A stretch of DNA of 22,144 bases from DATLAN01 sp035527455. Lineage in GTDB: Bacteria; Planctomycetota; Planctomycetia; Pirellulales; Thermoguttaceae. Position 1 is the stretch's first letter, and each line of letters starts with the position of its first letter. Below, one piece after another: positions 1 through 6,868 of this stretch. The translations under genes were made by a program, and so were the position numbers. The notes under the pieces were generated by a model that ran no database searches, was not told the DNA's origin, and worked only from the letters and a program-made list of their open reading frames with translations. The stretch is from the NCBI GenBank assembly GCA_035527455.1, contig DATLAN010000018.1:1-22144 (forward strand). The letters run 5' to 3'.

Positions 1-52
1 CGCAGTCGGCGGGCGTTCACGGAACGATCTCGATTCCCACGTGCCACGTTCT

Positions 53-92
53 TCCGACGCTCCGATACTCCGACGCTCCGACGCTCCGATGC
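53..92. repeat. 8-bp tandem repeat, five copies
   Basis: Five consecutive 8-bp units of the form TCCGAYRC (TCCGACGC, TCCGATAC, TCCGACGC, TCCGACGC, TCCGATGC). It lies in the non-coding stretch upstream of the universal-stress gene, just before its predicted promoter. No function can be assigned. Apart from this repeat and the promoter, I see nothing in positions 1-234. Confidence 0.8.
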
Positions 93-114
93 TTGGCCTC
101 CCCTCTCGCGGAGC

Positions 115-142
115 TTGAACCCCGTCAGACGGTCTCTAGAAT
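115..142 (+). promoter_or_regulatory. predicted sigma70-like promoter of the usp gene
   Basis: TTGAAC (115-120), a 16-nt spacer, then TAGAAT (137-142). Transcription would start near 149, giving an untranslated leader of about 86 nt before the ATG at 235. The -10 box is the same TAGAAT seen before other genes in this window. Confidence 0.45.
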
Positions 143-234
143 TGAATTGGGGGTGGCCCGGCTCCTCGTCCAAAGCCTATCCGTCGGACTTTTCCTTTTG
201 CTATTACTTCTCTCGTCAACAGGAGATCCGGACC

Positions 235-1062
235 ATGATCAAGCGAATTCTCGTCGGCATCGGCGGGACGCCGTATACGCCGGTGGCGATCCGTCGGTCT
301 GTGGAGCTTGCCCGATTGCACGGAGCCGAACTGACGGCCACCACGGTCTTCGACGTTCGCGAAATGGCGCACGTGGGGGCTGCGGCGATGGGTGTCAGCA
401 GTGCGACCCAGGAACTCCGCGACTACCGCCTGAAAGTCGGCCGGAAGAAAATCGAGCAGTCGCTGGCCGATTTCGAGTCGGCCTGTACTGCGGCGGCCGT
501 GTCGCACACGGTCTGCCACGAGACGGACGACCCGTTCACGCTGATGGCCTCGTTGTCGCGATACCACGATTTGATGGTTTTCGGGCTGCGAAAGATCTTC
601 GACGTGGGCTTCGGGCTCGATCCCCCCGACGTGCTCGCCCGGCTCGTCGAACAAGGTGTCCGGCCCATTCTGGCGGTCCCGGACCAGTTCCGGCCGATCC
701 ATCGGGTGTTGATGGCCTACAGCGGTTCCGCCGAGTCGGCCAAGACGATCAAGCGGTTCGTCCAGATGCAACTGTGGCCCGATCTGACTTGCCAATTGGT
801 CACCTGCAGCAATTCGGCCGAAGAGGCCAAGCGGCGGCTGACCGACATGAGCGCATATTGCCGGGCCCACGGCGTGGAAGTGGAGACCTTGCACCTGCCC
901 GGCTCGCCCAGGCAGCGGATTCTCGCCCACGCCGAGCACTGGAACGCCGACCTGATCGTGTTGGGCAAGAGCGCCAGAAGCTACTTCATGAGGAAGATCT
1001 TCGGCGAGACGGCCCTGCACGTGATCGAACACTCGGACCGGACGCTGTTCCTGGCGTATTGA
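235..1062 (+). CDS. universal stress protein, two tandem Usp domains
   Basis: This 275-residue cytoplasmic protein contains two UspA-like alpha/beta domains in tandem. The first starts MIKRILVGIGG (residues 1 to about 145) and ends with the strand RPILAVP. The second starts HRVLMAYSGS and ends DRTLFLAY. Proteins of this family bind nucleotides or act in stress survival; the exact role is unknown. The usual ATP-binding pattern G-x2-G-x9-G-S/T is not intact: the second domain has LGKSARSYFMRKIFGET, so nucleotide binding is uncertain. I chose the ATG at 235 because AGGAG lies at 221-225 with good spacing; the longer frame from 115 would add a non-homologous N-terminus. It stands alone on the plus strand, and a transposase element begins 5 bp after its stop codon. 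Confidence 0.85.
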   Translation: MIKRILVGIGGTPYTPVAIRRSVELARLHGAELTATTVFDVREMAHVGAAAMGVSSATQELRDYRLKVGRKKIEQSLADFESACTAAAVSHTVCHETDDPFTLMASLSRYHDLMVFGLRKIFDVGFGLDPPDVLARLVEQGVRPILAVPDQFRPIHRVLMAYSGSAESAKTIKRFVQMQLWPDLTCQLVTCSNSAEEAKRRLTDMSAYCRAHGVEVETLHLPGSPRQRILAHAEHWNADLIVLGKSARSYFMRKIFGETALHVIEHSDRTLFLAY

Positions 1063-1066
1063 GGGG

Positions 1067-1815
1067 AAAAGGTGTCAGGAACCGTTTCCGGGTTTCTTGG
1101 GACGTCCTTGGGGGCGAAGCGTGCTTTCCAGGCCCAACTGACGCGCCATCCGGTCGCACCAGGACGGCTCGCCGAATGGGCAGCCGCGATTTACCGAGCG
1201 TCGTAGCGAGGATAACTCGGCCTGCGTCTGCGGCGCGTTGACCTGCTCCACCCAGCCTGGCAGACGCGGCAGCGGCCAGGACGCCAACAGCGACTTCTGC
1301 TGCGCGTTGCCATGCTTCCATCGGTAGAGACTGCCCCAACGCCACGCCTCCGCACGTTGCACGAGATTGGCCCGCAGAGCGTTCCGCTCGACGTAGCGGC
1401 AGACCGTGAGGAAATGTTCGTCGTCTTGAACGGGGAACGATTTGAACCGGCCTTGATACACATGACCGCTGCCGGTGCTCTGCCGATGGGCGTGCCAGCG
1501 CTGCGTGTGCGTCAGCGTGAGCCAGCCCGTGAATCGAGAGAGTTCGCCGTCTTTCCGCGGCCAGACCACCAGGTGCCAGTGATTGGGCATCGCGCAGTAG
1601 ACCAACAACCGCATTTCCGTGCGCTCGACGGCTTCTTCCAGAACGCGCTCGAACGCGTCGTAGTCCTCGGGCTTTTCGAAGATCGTCATCCGGGCATTAG
1701 CCCGATTCAGAACGTGATAGACCAGACCGCCGTCGGCTGCTCGTTTTGGCCTTCCCATGCCGATAACCTACCAAAACGTCTCCATCCCGTCAAGAAACGG
1801 TTCCTGACACCTTTT
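1067..1815. mobile_element. RAYT element bounded by 22-bp perfect inverted repeats
   Basis: Positions 1067-1088 (starting AAAAGGTGTCAGGAACC) are perfectly repeated in inverted orientation at 1794-1815 (ending GGTTCCTGACACCTTTT). The 749-bp unit encloses a single Y1-type transposase gene. The last three codons and the stop of that gene lie inside the left repeat. The element sits between the usp gene and the 3' end of the large cytochrome/FGE-like gene, 8 bp from the latter's stop. IS200/IS605 elements normally lack terminal inverted repeats, while REP-associated transposases are commonly flanked by inverted REP sequences, so the second reading fits better. Whether the unit is mobile is inference. 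Confidence 0.65.
1075..1758 (-). CDS. REP-associated tyrosine transposase (Y1/HUH family)
   Basis: A 227-residue protein of the Y1_Tnp/RAYT family, single-strand DNA endonucleases that act on hairpin-forming repeats. The catalytic HUH motif is visible as PNHWHLVVW (His60, His62) and the likely nucleophile is Tyr122 in CRYVERNALRANLV. Other family blocks are YHVLNRAN near residue 14 and GHVYQGRFKSFPV near residue 98. The N-terminus (MGRPKRA) and C-terminus (GRPKKPG) are both basic. The gene is intact with no frameshift. Start at 1758 matches the family N-terminus; no strong Shine-Dalgarno is seen. The C-terminal residues N-G-S and the stop codon are encoded by the flanking 22-bp repeat, so gene and repeat probably move or evolved together. 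Confidence 0.85.
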   Translation of the reverse strand: MGRPKRAADGGLVYHVLNRANARMTIFEKPEDYDAFERVLEEAVERTEMRLLVYCAMPNHWHLVVWPRKDGELSRFTGWLTLTHTQRWHAHRQSTGSGHVYQGRFKSFPVQDDEHFLTVCRYVERNALRANLVQRAEAWRWGSLYRWKHGNAQQKSLLASWPLPRLPGWVEQVNAPQTQAELSSLRRSVNRGCPFGEPSWCDRMARQLGLESTLRPQGRPKKPGNGS

Positions 1816-1823
1816 TCCGAAGC

Positions 1824-4800
1824 CTAGTCGCGCTGGACGCTCACGACTTCTCCCGGCTTGGCCGCCTCCATGACCACCCGGAAGCCGACGTTGTAGACGT
1901 ACTGCCACGGCTGGTAGTTCATGCGGAAGGCGCTGCGGGCACGCTGGGGTCGATCGTACCAGGAGCCGCCGCGGACGGATTTCGTGCCGGTGGCGTTGGG
2001 TTGGTCGCGGCCGTCGCCGGGATCGTACGGGTAGGGCCGGTAGGCGGTTCGGGTCCACTCGGCCACGTTGCCGTGCATGTCGCACAGACCCCAGGCGTTC
2101 GGCGCGTACTTGCCGACGTTGTCGCTGATGACCGAGCCGTCGCTTACCTGGGGAACGTTGGGAATCCACTTCGGCGAATTCCCCCGGCAAATGCTGTGGA
2201 CGCGCTCGTCGGCCAGGTTGGCCAGCCGGCCGAAATCGGTGCTCAAGTCGCCGTAGTTCAGCGGCGTCGCCGTGCCGGCGCGGCAGGCGTATTCCCATTG
2301 GGCTTCCGTGGGCAGGTCGAACTTCTGCCCGGTCCGGTCGGAAAGCCACCGGCAGAAGTCCGTGGCCTGCTGCCAAGTGACTCGGATCACGGGCTGGGAT
2401 CCACCATTGGCGGCCAACCCGCGGCTCGACTGGTCCTTGTTCAGCACGCTGATGTAGGCGCTGTCGTGCGAGGGATCGAACAGGGCGTACTGGGCGTTGG
2501 TTACCTCGAACCGGCCCAGGTAGAAGGGCTTGTCGATCTTCACCGCGGCCGGCGGATACTCGTCGACCTCGCCGTCGGCGTCGCCCATGGCGAACTCGCC
2601 GGCGGGGATCCGCACCATGTCGAGCGTGAGGCCCTCGGCCAGTTCGAGCTTCAACTCGGTCGGTTCGCCGGGGGCAAGCTGCCGCCGCTTGGCCTCTTCC
2701 GTATCGAACGGCCATCCGGCCACATGAAGACTCGGCGGATTCCGCTTGGGCATCGGCTCGGGTTGGACGAACTCGATCGGCGGGCCCTCGGCCTCCAGGA
2801 TCTCTTCCGGATTGATGTCGATGTTGGCGTAGAGCTTGCGCATCTCCATTCGGCGCTTGTCGAACTCGCTGGCAATCGCGCGATGCTCGTGCCAGGTGCC
2901 GTGGTCGGGCACGTTCAGGTCGATCCACGTGATCAGCCGGTCCCAGGCCTCCGCGTCCAGCTTGACGTTGTGGTGGCCCTTCTCGAGCATCTGGATCAGT
3001 TCGCTGGTGCCGGCGTGGAACTCCAGCGGTTTCTGCATGAAATAGTCGCTTTCCGGGCCGGGACGCCGGACGTACGGGTGCAAGGCGACGTAGGAGGGCG
3101 TGAAGTTGTTGAACCGGCTCGACCCGTCCACACGGAAGTCGGGCCGATCCGCCTCCTCGCCGTTATGGCAGCCGACGCAGTACTCATCCAGCACCGGCTG
3201 CACCTCGCGCTTGAAGCCGAACCCACGGGCCGGTCCGTACCAGGGATCGATTTGCGAAGGCGCACGCTTCATCGCCAGGGTCGGCTTCGAGGGCGGCGAA
3301 CTGTTCTGGCTCTCGTGGCAGCCGACGCAGGAGATCGTTTCGCCCGGCATCGCCGTGTACCAACTCCGCATCACCTGCAGCGATTTTTCGTCTTCGTCCA
3401 GCGGCTGCACCGCGATGGGCGTGTTGGCCGGCACGAAGAAACTGGCCGAGCCGTCCTTCTCCACGGGCACGGTGCCGAGAATCCGCCGTCCGTCCCACGG
3501 GCCATCGATGCCGATGTTGATGTGCCCGCCCATCCGCGGATAGGCGAAGTGGAACTCGTACACCCGCAGCTTCTTCACGGTCCCCTCCGGCACGTCCTGG
3601 AGCCCCTTGCCGAAGTAGACGTCCGACAGATAGACCAGGGCGTCCTTGCGGCGCGGATCGACCCGGTCGGGGATCGCCGGCGGCGTGGGCGTCTTGCGGA
3701 AGGGGAGCGGCTCGAGGTAGGCGTAGCCCGGCTCTTCCTGCAGCAGGAGCATGTTGTCGTAGATGTCGACCAGGTAGATCCCCCAGAGCGATTTCGAATC
3801 CGGCTGGCAGGAGACGAGGAAATACTTGTCGCTCAGAGGATAGGGGTGCAGGAACTTGGGCCAGGAGCCGTTGACCAGCCCGTCGGTGATCCGCGGCTCG
3901 ACCTTCTTGCCGTATCCGGGGATCTGCTGCACGGCGCCGTCGGCCTGGTGGCGTCCCAAGGCCGGGTCGAAGATCAGCAACTCGCCCATCCGCGGCACGC
4001 CGTGGTGGCCGGAGATCACCGCCACCACCTTGGTCGGATGGTTGGGGATCGGCCGGGCGTAGAAGATCGAGTTCGGCCAGTGCGAGTTGCTGGCGTAATA
4101 CTCCATCTGGTTCGTGCCGTCGGGATTCATGTGGAACAGCAGGCGGGTGAAATAGTGGGGCGAGTCGGAATACTCCCAGCGGGAATAGAGCACCCGGCCG
4201 TCGTTGAGTACCGTGGGGCACCAGTCGTGGTCCTGGTCGAAACAGAGCTGCCGGACGTTCTGGCCCTGGTCGTCCATGATGAACAGGTTGGCCACCGTAT
4301 TGCCCCCGCCCACGCACGGAACGCCGTGGAAACAACGCGTCGAATCGAAGATGATCCGTCCGTCGGGCAGGTAGCAGGCGTCGTAGTCGTCCACGTCGGC
4401 GTGCTCGCCGGTGGTCATCTGGCGGAGTCCCTTGCCGTCGGCGCCGACCTCGAAGATCTGCCAGCGGCCGTTGCTGCCGGGCATCGAGAAGAGCATTCTG
4501 TCGGCGTCGAAGTGCAGGTCGACGTCGCCGACGAACTCGCCCTTGTCGGGTTTGAACAGCGTGGTGCGTTTACCCTGGGGGCTGACCGGCGAGAGGACGG
4601 CGATTTCGTTGTCGTAACCGTCCTTGGCGATGGCGCAATTGCCCTGCCAGTTCTGCGGCAGACCCAGCCGGCCGGCAGCGCGGCGGACGAACAGCAGCCG
4701 GTCGAATTCCAACAACGGGTTGGCCAGCAGGGCCTCTTCCCGCAGCTTGAGGAAACCGGCGATCAGGTCCGGGATCTGTCCGGTGGCGTTTTTGTCGCCT

Positions 4801-5855
4801 TGCGCCAGGGCCTGTTGGATCGCGCGGACGCGATGGTCGAATTCGTTGATCCGCCGCAGATACTCCTGTCCTTTGGCGTATCGGCTGCCGAAGGTCTCGA
4901 CGAGATCTACGATCGCCAGCCGCGTTGCCTCGACGTTCAAGCGTTTCAGTTCGTCGGGAAGGTGCCGGACCAGGGAGGCCTTTTCGTACAGGTCGAGCCA
5001 GCGGCGATCGGTGGGGGCGACCCTCGACGCGACGAGTTGGCCGAGTTCCGCCTGTACCGTGCCGCCCGCGTTGCCGAGTTCCTGCGCCACGCGGCCGATC
5101 ATCTCCTTCTCCAACTCCGCGTCTTCCGCGGCGTGGAACCACGCCAGGTGCCGGTTGTTGGGCAAATGCCCTTTCATCCATCCGCACTGCAGGGGAAAGT
5201 CCTGCTCGATCTGCTGCCAGAGTCCCAGGAGAGTATTGGATTGTTCCGGCGTGGCGGAGAAGTAGTATCCATGCCCGCCGCCGGAGTTGTAGATCTTCAG
5301 CAACAGTTGATTCTCGCCGGCGGCCAGTTCCAGGTCGGCCAGGTCGCTGTTGGCGCCGACGCCTCGCGCGGCGTCGACCGAAAGGATCTGCTTGCCGTTG
5401 AGCCACACGGCCAGTCCGTCGTCGCTGCCGAAGCCGGCGGGCAGGATGGTCTTGCGGTCCACGGTGATCGTGCGGAAGAGATAGGTCGACTCGGAGCCGC
5501 CGCCGGCGGTCAGGTTGATCACCTGTCCGTCGAGCAGTTCGGGCTTCTGCTGCCAAAGTGGTTGGTTGTCCGATCCCTTGGCGTCGAGGTCGACGCCTTG
5601 CTCGGGGAAGAGGGCATCGCTGAACCCGTTTGCCTTGAGCGGCCCGGTCGTGAACCAGGGTCCCAGCTTCGCCGGCGAGGGCTCCGGCTGCTCGGCCAGC
5701 TTCGCCCGAGAGGCCAGCATGGTCTCTTGCCAGGTTGCTTGCTTCAGATAGGACGATTCGTCTCCTTGCGCCACAGAAACGCAAGTGGCCAAGGCAAGCA
5801 GTCCAATCACCAAGAACGAAGACACCACGGATCGCCGGTCAGGCCAAGACTTCAT
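1824..5855 (-). CDS. secreted di-heme protein: HzsA-like region with C-terminal FGE/SUMF1-type domain
   Basis: A 1343-residue exported protein. Residues 1-30 are a signal peptide (basic start, then SSFLVIGLLALATCVSVAQ). Residues about 60-200 look like a beta-jellyroll/PA14-type sugar-binding fold (GFGSDDGLAVWLNGK, ENQLLLKIYN). Residues about 405-740 resemble a beta-propeller with repeated blade-like segments (LPDGRIIFDS, NDGRVLYSRW). Two c-type heme sites CVGCH occur at 843-847 and 893-897. This order resembles the alpha subunit of hydrazine synthase (propeller, middle domain, two hemes). Residues about 1078-1330 are an FGE-sulfatase/EgtB/PvdO-type domain (VRIPAGEFAMG, LPTEAQWEYACRAG, WGLCDMHGNVAEW, RGGSW). 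The two copper-binding cysteines of true FGE are absent after RGGSW. The start at 5855 has GGAGAG six bases upstream. Substrate and reaction are unknown; hydrazine synthesis is not implied. Confidence 0.75.
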   Translation of the reverse strand: MKSWPDRRSVVSSFLVIGLLALATCVSVAQGDESSYLKQATWQETMLASRAKLAEQPEPSPAKLGPWFTTGPLKANGFSDALFPEQGVDLDAKGSDNQPLWQQKPELLDGQVINLTAGGGSESTYLFRTITVDRKTILPAGFGSDDGLAVWLNGKQILSVDAARGVGANSDLADLELAAGENQLLLKIYNSGGGHGYYFSATPEQSNTLLGLWQQIEQDFPLQCGWMKGHLPNNRHLAWFHAAEDAELEKEMIGRVAQELGNAGGTVQAELGQLVASRVAPTDRRWLDLYEKASLVRHLPDELKRLNVEATRLAIVDLVETFGSRYAKGQEYLRRINEFDHRVRAIQQALAQGDKNATGQIPDLIAGFLKLREEALLANPLLEFDRLLFVRRAAGRLGLPQNWQGNCAIAKDGYDNEIAVLSPVSPQGKRTTLFKPDKGEFVGDVDLHFDADRMLFSMPGSNGRWQIFEVGADGKGLRQMTTGEHADVDDYDACYLPDGRIIFDSTRCFHGVPCVGGGNTVANLFIMDDQGQNVRQLCFDQDHDWCPTVLNDGRVLYSRWEYSDSPHYFTRLLFHMNPDGTNQMEYYASNSHWPNSIFYARPIPNHPTKVVAVISGHHGVPRMGELLIFDPALGRHQADGAVQQIPGYGKKVEPRITDGLVNGSWPKFLHPYPLSDKYFLVSCQPDSKSLWGIYLVDIYDNMLLLQEEPGYAYLEPLPFRKTPTPPAIPDRVDPRRKDALVYLSDVYFGKGLQDVPEGTVKKLRVYEFHFAYPRMGGHINIGIDGPWDGRRILGTVPVEKDGSASFFVPANTPIAVQPLDEDEKSLQVMRSWYTAMPGETISCVGCHESQNSSPPSKPTLAMKRAPSQIDPWYGPARGFGFKREVQPVLDEYCVGCHNGEEADRPDFRVDGSSRFNNFTPSYVALHPYVRRPGPESDYFMQKPLEFHAGTSELIQMLEKGHHNVKLDAEAWDRLITWIDLNVPDHGTWHEHRAIASEFDKRRMEMRKLYANIDINPEEILEAEGPPIEFVQPEPMPKRNPPSLHVAGWPFDTEEAKRRQLAPGEPTELKLELAEGLTLDMVRIPAGEFAMGDADGEVDEYPPAAVKIDKPFYLGRFEVTNAQYALFDPSHDSAYISVLNKDQSSRGLAANGGSQPVIRVTWQQATDFCRWLSDRTGQKFDLPTEAQWEYACRAGTATPLNYGDLSTDFGRLANLADERVHSICRGNSPKWIPNVPQVSDGSVISDNVGKYAPNAWGLCDMHGNVAEWTRTAYRPYPYDPGDGRDQPNATGTKSVRGGSWYDRPQRARSAFRMNYQPWQYVYNVGFRVVMEAAKPGEVVSVQRD

Positions 5856-5938
5856 GCTAAGCTCTCCAGAGTTAGGGGGGAAATTCGTCTCGTCCGCTTG
5901 GGAGTGTATTTCAGTGGGGGGAATATGGCAGGAACCCT

Positions 5939-5968
5939 ATTCTAACACAACCGCAACGCTGTCCGCAA
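5939..5968 (-). promoter_or_regulatory. predicted promoter of the HzsA-like/FGE gene
   Basis: Read on the minus strand: TTGCGG (5968-5963), an 18-nt spacer, then TAGAAT (5944-5939). The predicted start site near 5932 gives a leader of about 77 nt. The same hexamer pair with a 17-nt spacer precedes the sigma-54-type regulator gene. Confidence 0.5.
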
Positions 5969-6002
5969 CCCACGCCCCCCCAAAATGGGACTCGTAGTAT
6001 TC

Positions 6003-6030
6003 ATCCACGAAGGACACGAAGACACACGAA
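6003..6030 (-). repeat. CTTCGTG-type dispersed repeat, copy A
   Basis: The plus strand reads ATCCACGAAGGACACGAAG and continues with ACACACGAA. On the minus strand this gives TTCGTG...TTCGTGTCCTTCGTGGAT, an imperfect copy of the repeats at 6165-6192 and 6782-6809 in the opposite orientation. Each copy is itself built from short TTCGTG units. Confidence 0.7.
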
Positions 6031-6164
6031 GAAGAAGGAAAGTAAGAGAAGAAAGGCAAGAGAGGAAAAGGAAAGGACGAGGAGAGGAAATCTAGGCAAG
6101 ACAAAACAGCTAATTCGCACCATTTCTTTCAAAAATCTCCCAGGTACCTTCCTCCCTGTAACTC

Positions 6165-6192
6165 CTTCGTGTCCTTGGTGCTCTTCGTGGAT
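6165..6192 (+). repeat. CTTCGTG-type dispersed repeat, copy B
   Basis: CTTCGTGTCCTTGGTG followed by CTCTTCGTGGAT. It ends 10 bp before the stop of the GxxExxY gene and is in the same orientation as copy C (6782-6809), so copies B and C bracket that gene as direct repeats. Confidence 0.7.
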
Positions 6193-6201
6193 CGATTCGA
6201 A

Positions 6202-6579
6202 TCAGTGAACAAACCTCTTCCACTCCAGCTTTCCTTGACTGCCGAAATTCACGAGTAGACCAACTCGGAAACCGGTTGCCTTCAGGTAGTTCAGGAGCTG
6301 AGCCTCTTCGGTCCCGGACAGGCGAGTCAACGCCTTGATCTCGACGATGATCTGATCGTAACAAACGAAATCGGCGGCGTATTTCTTCTTCAACAGTCGC
6401 TTCTTGTAAAAGATCTCCAACTCTTGTTGGGGAACGAACGGAATGCCGCGGTCCTTCAATTCCATTTCCAGCGCCTCCTGATAGACCGGCTCCAGAAACC
6501 CGTGCGCCAGTTCCCGATGCACCTCGATGGCCGCTCCCATGATCGCATACACCTCGTCCTTCAAGATCAACTCGACCAT
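6202..6579 (-). CDS. GxxExxY protein (PD-(D/E)xK nuclease-like fold)
   Basis: A 125-residue soluble protein. It carries the signature GFLEPVY (G-x-x-E-x-x-Y) that names the GxxExxY family, preceded by AIEVHRELAHG. The core ADFVCYDQIIVEIKAL has the D...E-x-K arrangement of the PD-(D/E)xK nuclease superfamily, followed by QLLNYLKATGFRVGLLVNFG. The function of the family is not established; nuclease activity is inference from fold. I chose the ATG at 6579 because GGGAGGAAGC lies directly upstream (6581-6590) and homologous proteins begin near this point; the frame could extend to 6663 but that part looks unrelated. The gene is flanked by CTTCGTG repeats and a hairpin, so it appears to be part of a small acquired island. 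Confidence 0.8.
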   Translation of the reverse strand: MVELILKDEVYAIMGAAIEVHRELAHGFLEPVYQEALEMELKDRGIPFVPQQELEIFYKKRLLKKKYAADFVCYDQIIVEIKALTRLSGTEEAQLLNYLKATGFRVGLLVNFGSQGKLEWKRFVH

Positions 6580-6631
6580 AGCTTCCTCCCCCCGACTTGC
6601 ACGGTAAGTGAACGAAGCCACAGAGCCGTCC

Positions 6632-6659
6632 ATTGTAGTTGAAACCCCGACTGCCGCAA
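6632..6659 (-). promoter_or_regulatory. predicted promoter of the GxxExxY gene
   Basis: On the minus strand TTGCGG (6659-6654), a 16-nt spacer, then TACAAT (6637-6632). The start site near 6625 gives a leader of about 45 nt before the ATG at 6579. Confidence 0.5.
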
Positions 6660-6665
6660 CCAAAC

Positions 6666-6690
6666 GGCGGGCAAGCCCGCCCGCTAAACG
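6666..6690. repeat. GC-rich hairpin of the ...CCCGCTAAAC family
   Basis: GGCGGGC (6666-6672) and GCCCGCC (6675-6681) form a perfect 7-bp palindrome around AA, followed by CGCTAAACG. The tail CCCGCTAAAC (6680-6689) is identical to the tail of the larger inverted repeat at 18228-18253, so the two are probably one family. Confidence 0.6.
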
Positions 6691-6750
6691 GTGTCGTCAC
6701 GACTTGTCATGTCAAACACGCGCGCACCGTGGGCGGAACTTGTGACCCAA

Positions 6751-6782
6751 AACCCCATCTTCTATCAACCCCATCTTCTATC
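6751..6782. repeat. 16-bp exact tandem duplication
   Basis: AACCCCATCTTCTATC occurs twice in direct succession (6751-6766 and 6767-6782). It abuts copy C of the CTTCGTG repeat and may mark replication slippage or an insertion edge of the GxxExxY island. Confidence 0.8.
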
Positions 6783-6809
6783 TTCGTGTCTCTTGGTGCC
6801 CTTCGTGGA
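6782..6809 (+). repeat. CTTCGTG-type dispersed repeat, copy C
   Basis: CTTCGTGTCTCTTGGTG followed by CCCTTCGTGGA. It closely matches copy B (6165-6192), with one inserted T after CTTCGTGTC and one substitution (CCCTTCG for CTCTTCG), in the same orientation. Confidence 0.7.
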
Positions 6810-6832
6810 CGACTTTTCCTCGACCCGCGTTA

Positions 6833-6861
6833 TTGCCGTTTCAACCCGATCGATCTACAAT
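6833..6861 (+). promoter_or_regulatory. predicted promoter of the NhaC-type antiporter, possibly leaderless
   Basis: TTGCCG (6833-6838), a 17-nt spacer, and TACAAT (6856-6861). The -10 box ends 7 nt before the ATG at 6869, so transcription would begin at or next to the start codon. No Shine-Dalgarno sequence is present, which agrees with a leaderless mRNA. Confidence 0.5.
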
Positions 6862-6868
6862 CACGCAC

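Larger units (their letters stand above)
5856..6201. other. intergenic stretch with promoter, repeats and polypurine tract
   Basis: This 346-bp gap lies between two minus-strand genes. It holds the promoter of the large secreted protein (5939-5968), two copies of the CTTCGTG/CACGAAG repeat in opposite orientation (6003-6030 and 6165-6192), and an almost pure A/G stretch on the plus strand at about 6028-6091 with only a few pyrimidines. I see no credible protein or RNA gene here. Confidence 0.7.

Noticed and set aside
1824..5855. Hydrazine synthase alpha subunit (anammox)
   Set aside because: Only the overall domain order is similar; the FGE-type fusion and the lack of any other anammox gene argue against a role in hydrazine synthesis.
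2001..5945. 1314-codon open frame on the plus strand
   Set aside because: It is antisense to the 1343-residue protein, has no recognisable domain, and its composition (Arg/Val/Gly/His-rich) is that of a shadow frame in GC-rich DNA.
6580..6663. Upstream start of the GxxExxY gene
   Set aside because: The additional 28 residues do not look like the family, and the strong GGGAGG ribosome-binding site directly before 6579 decides for the shorter form.
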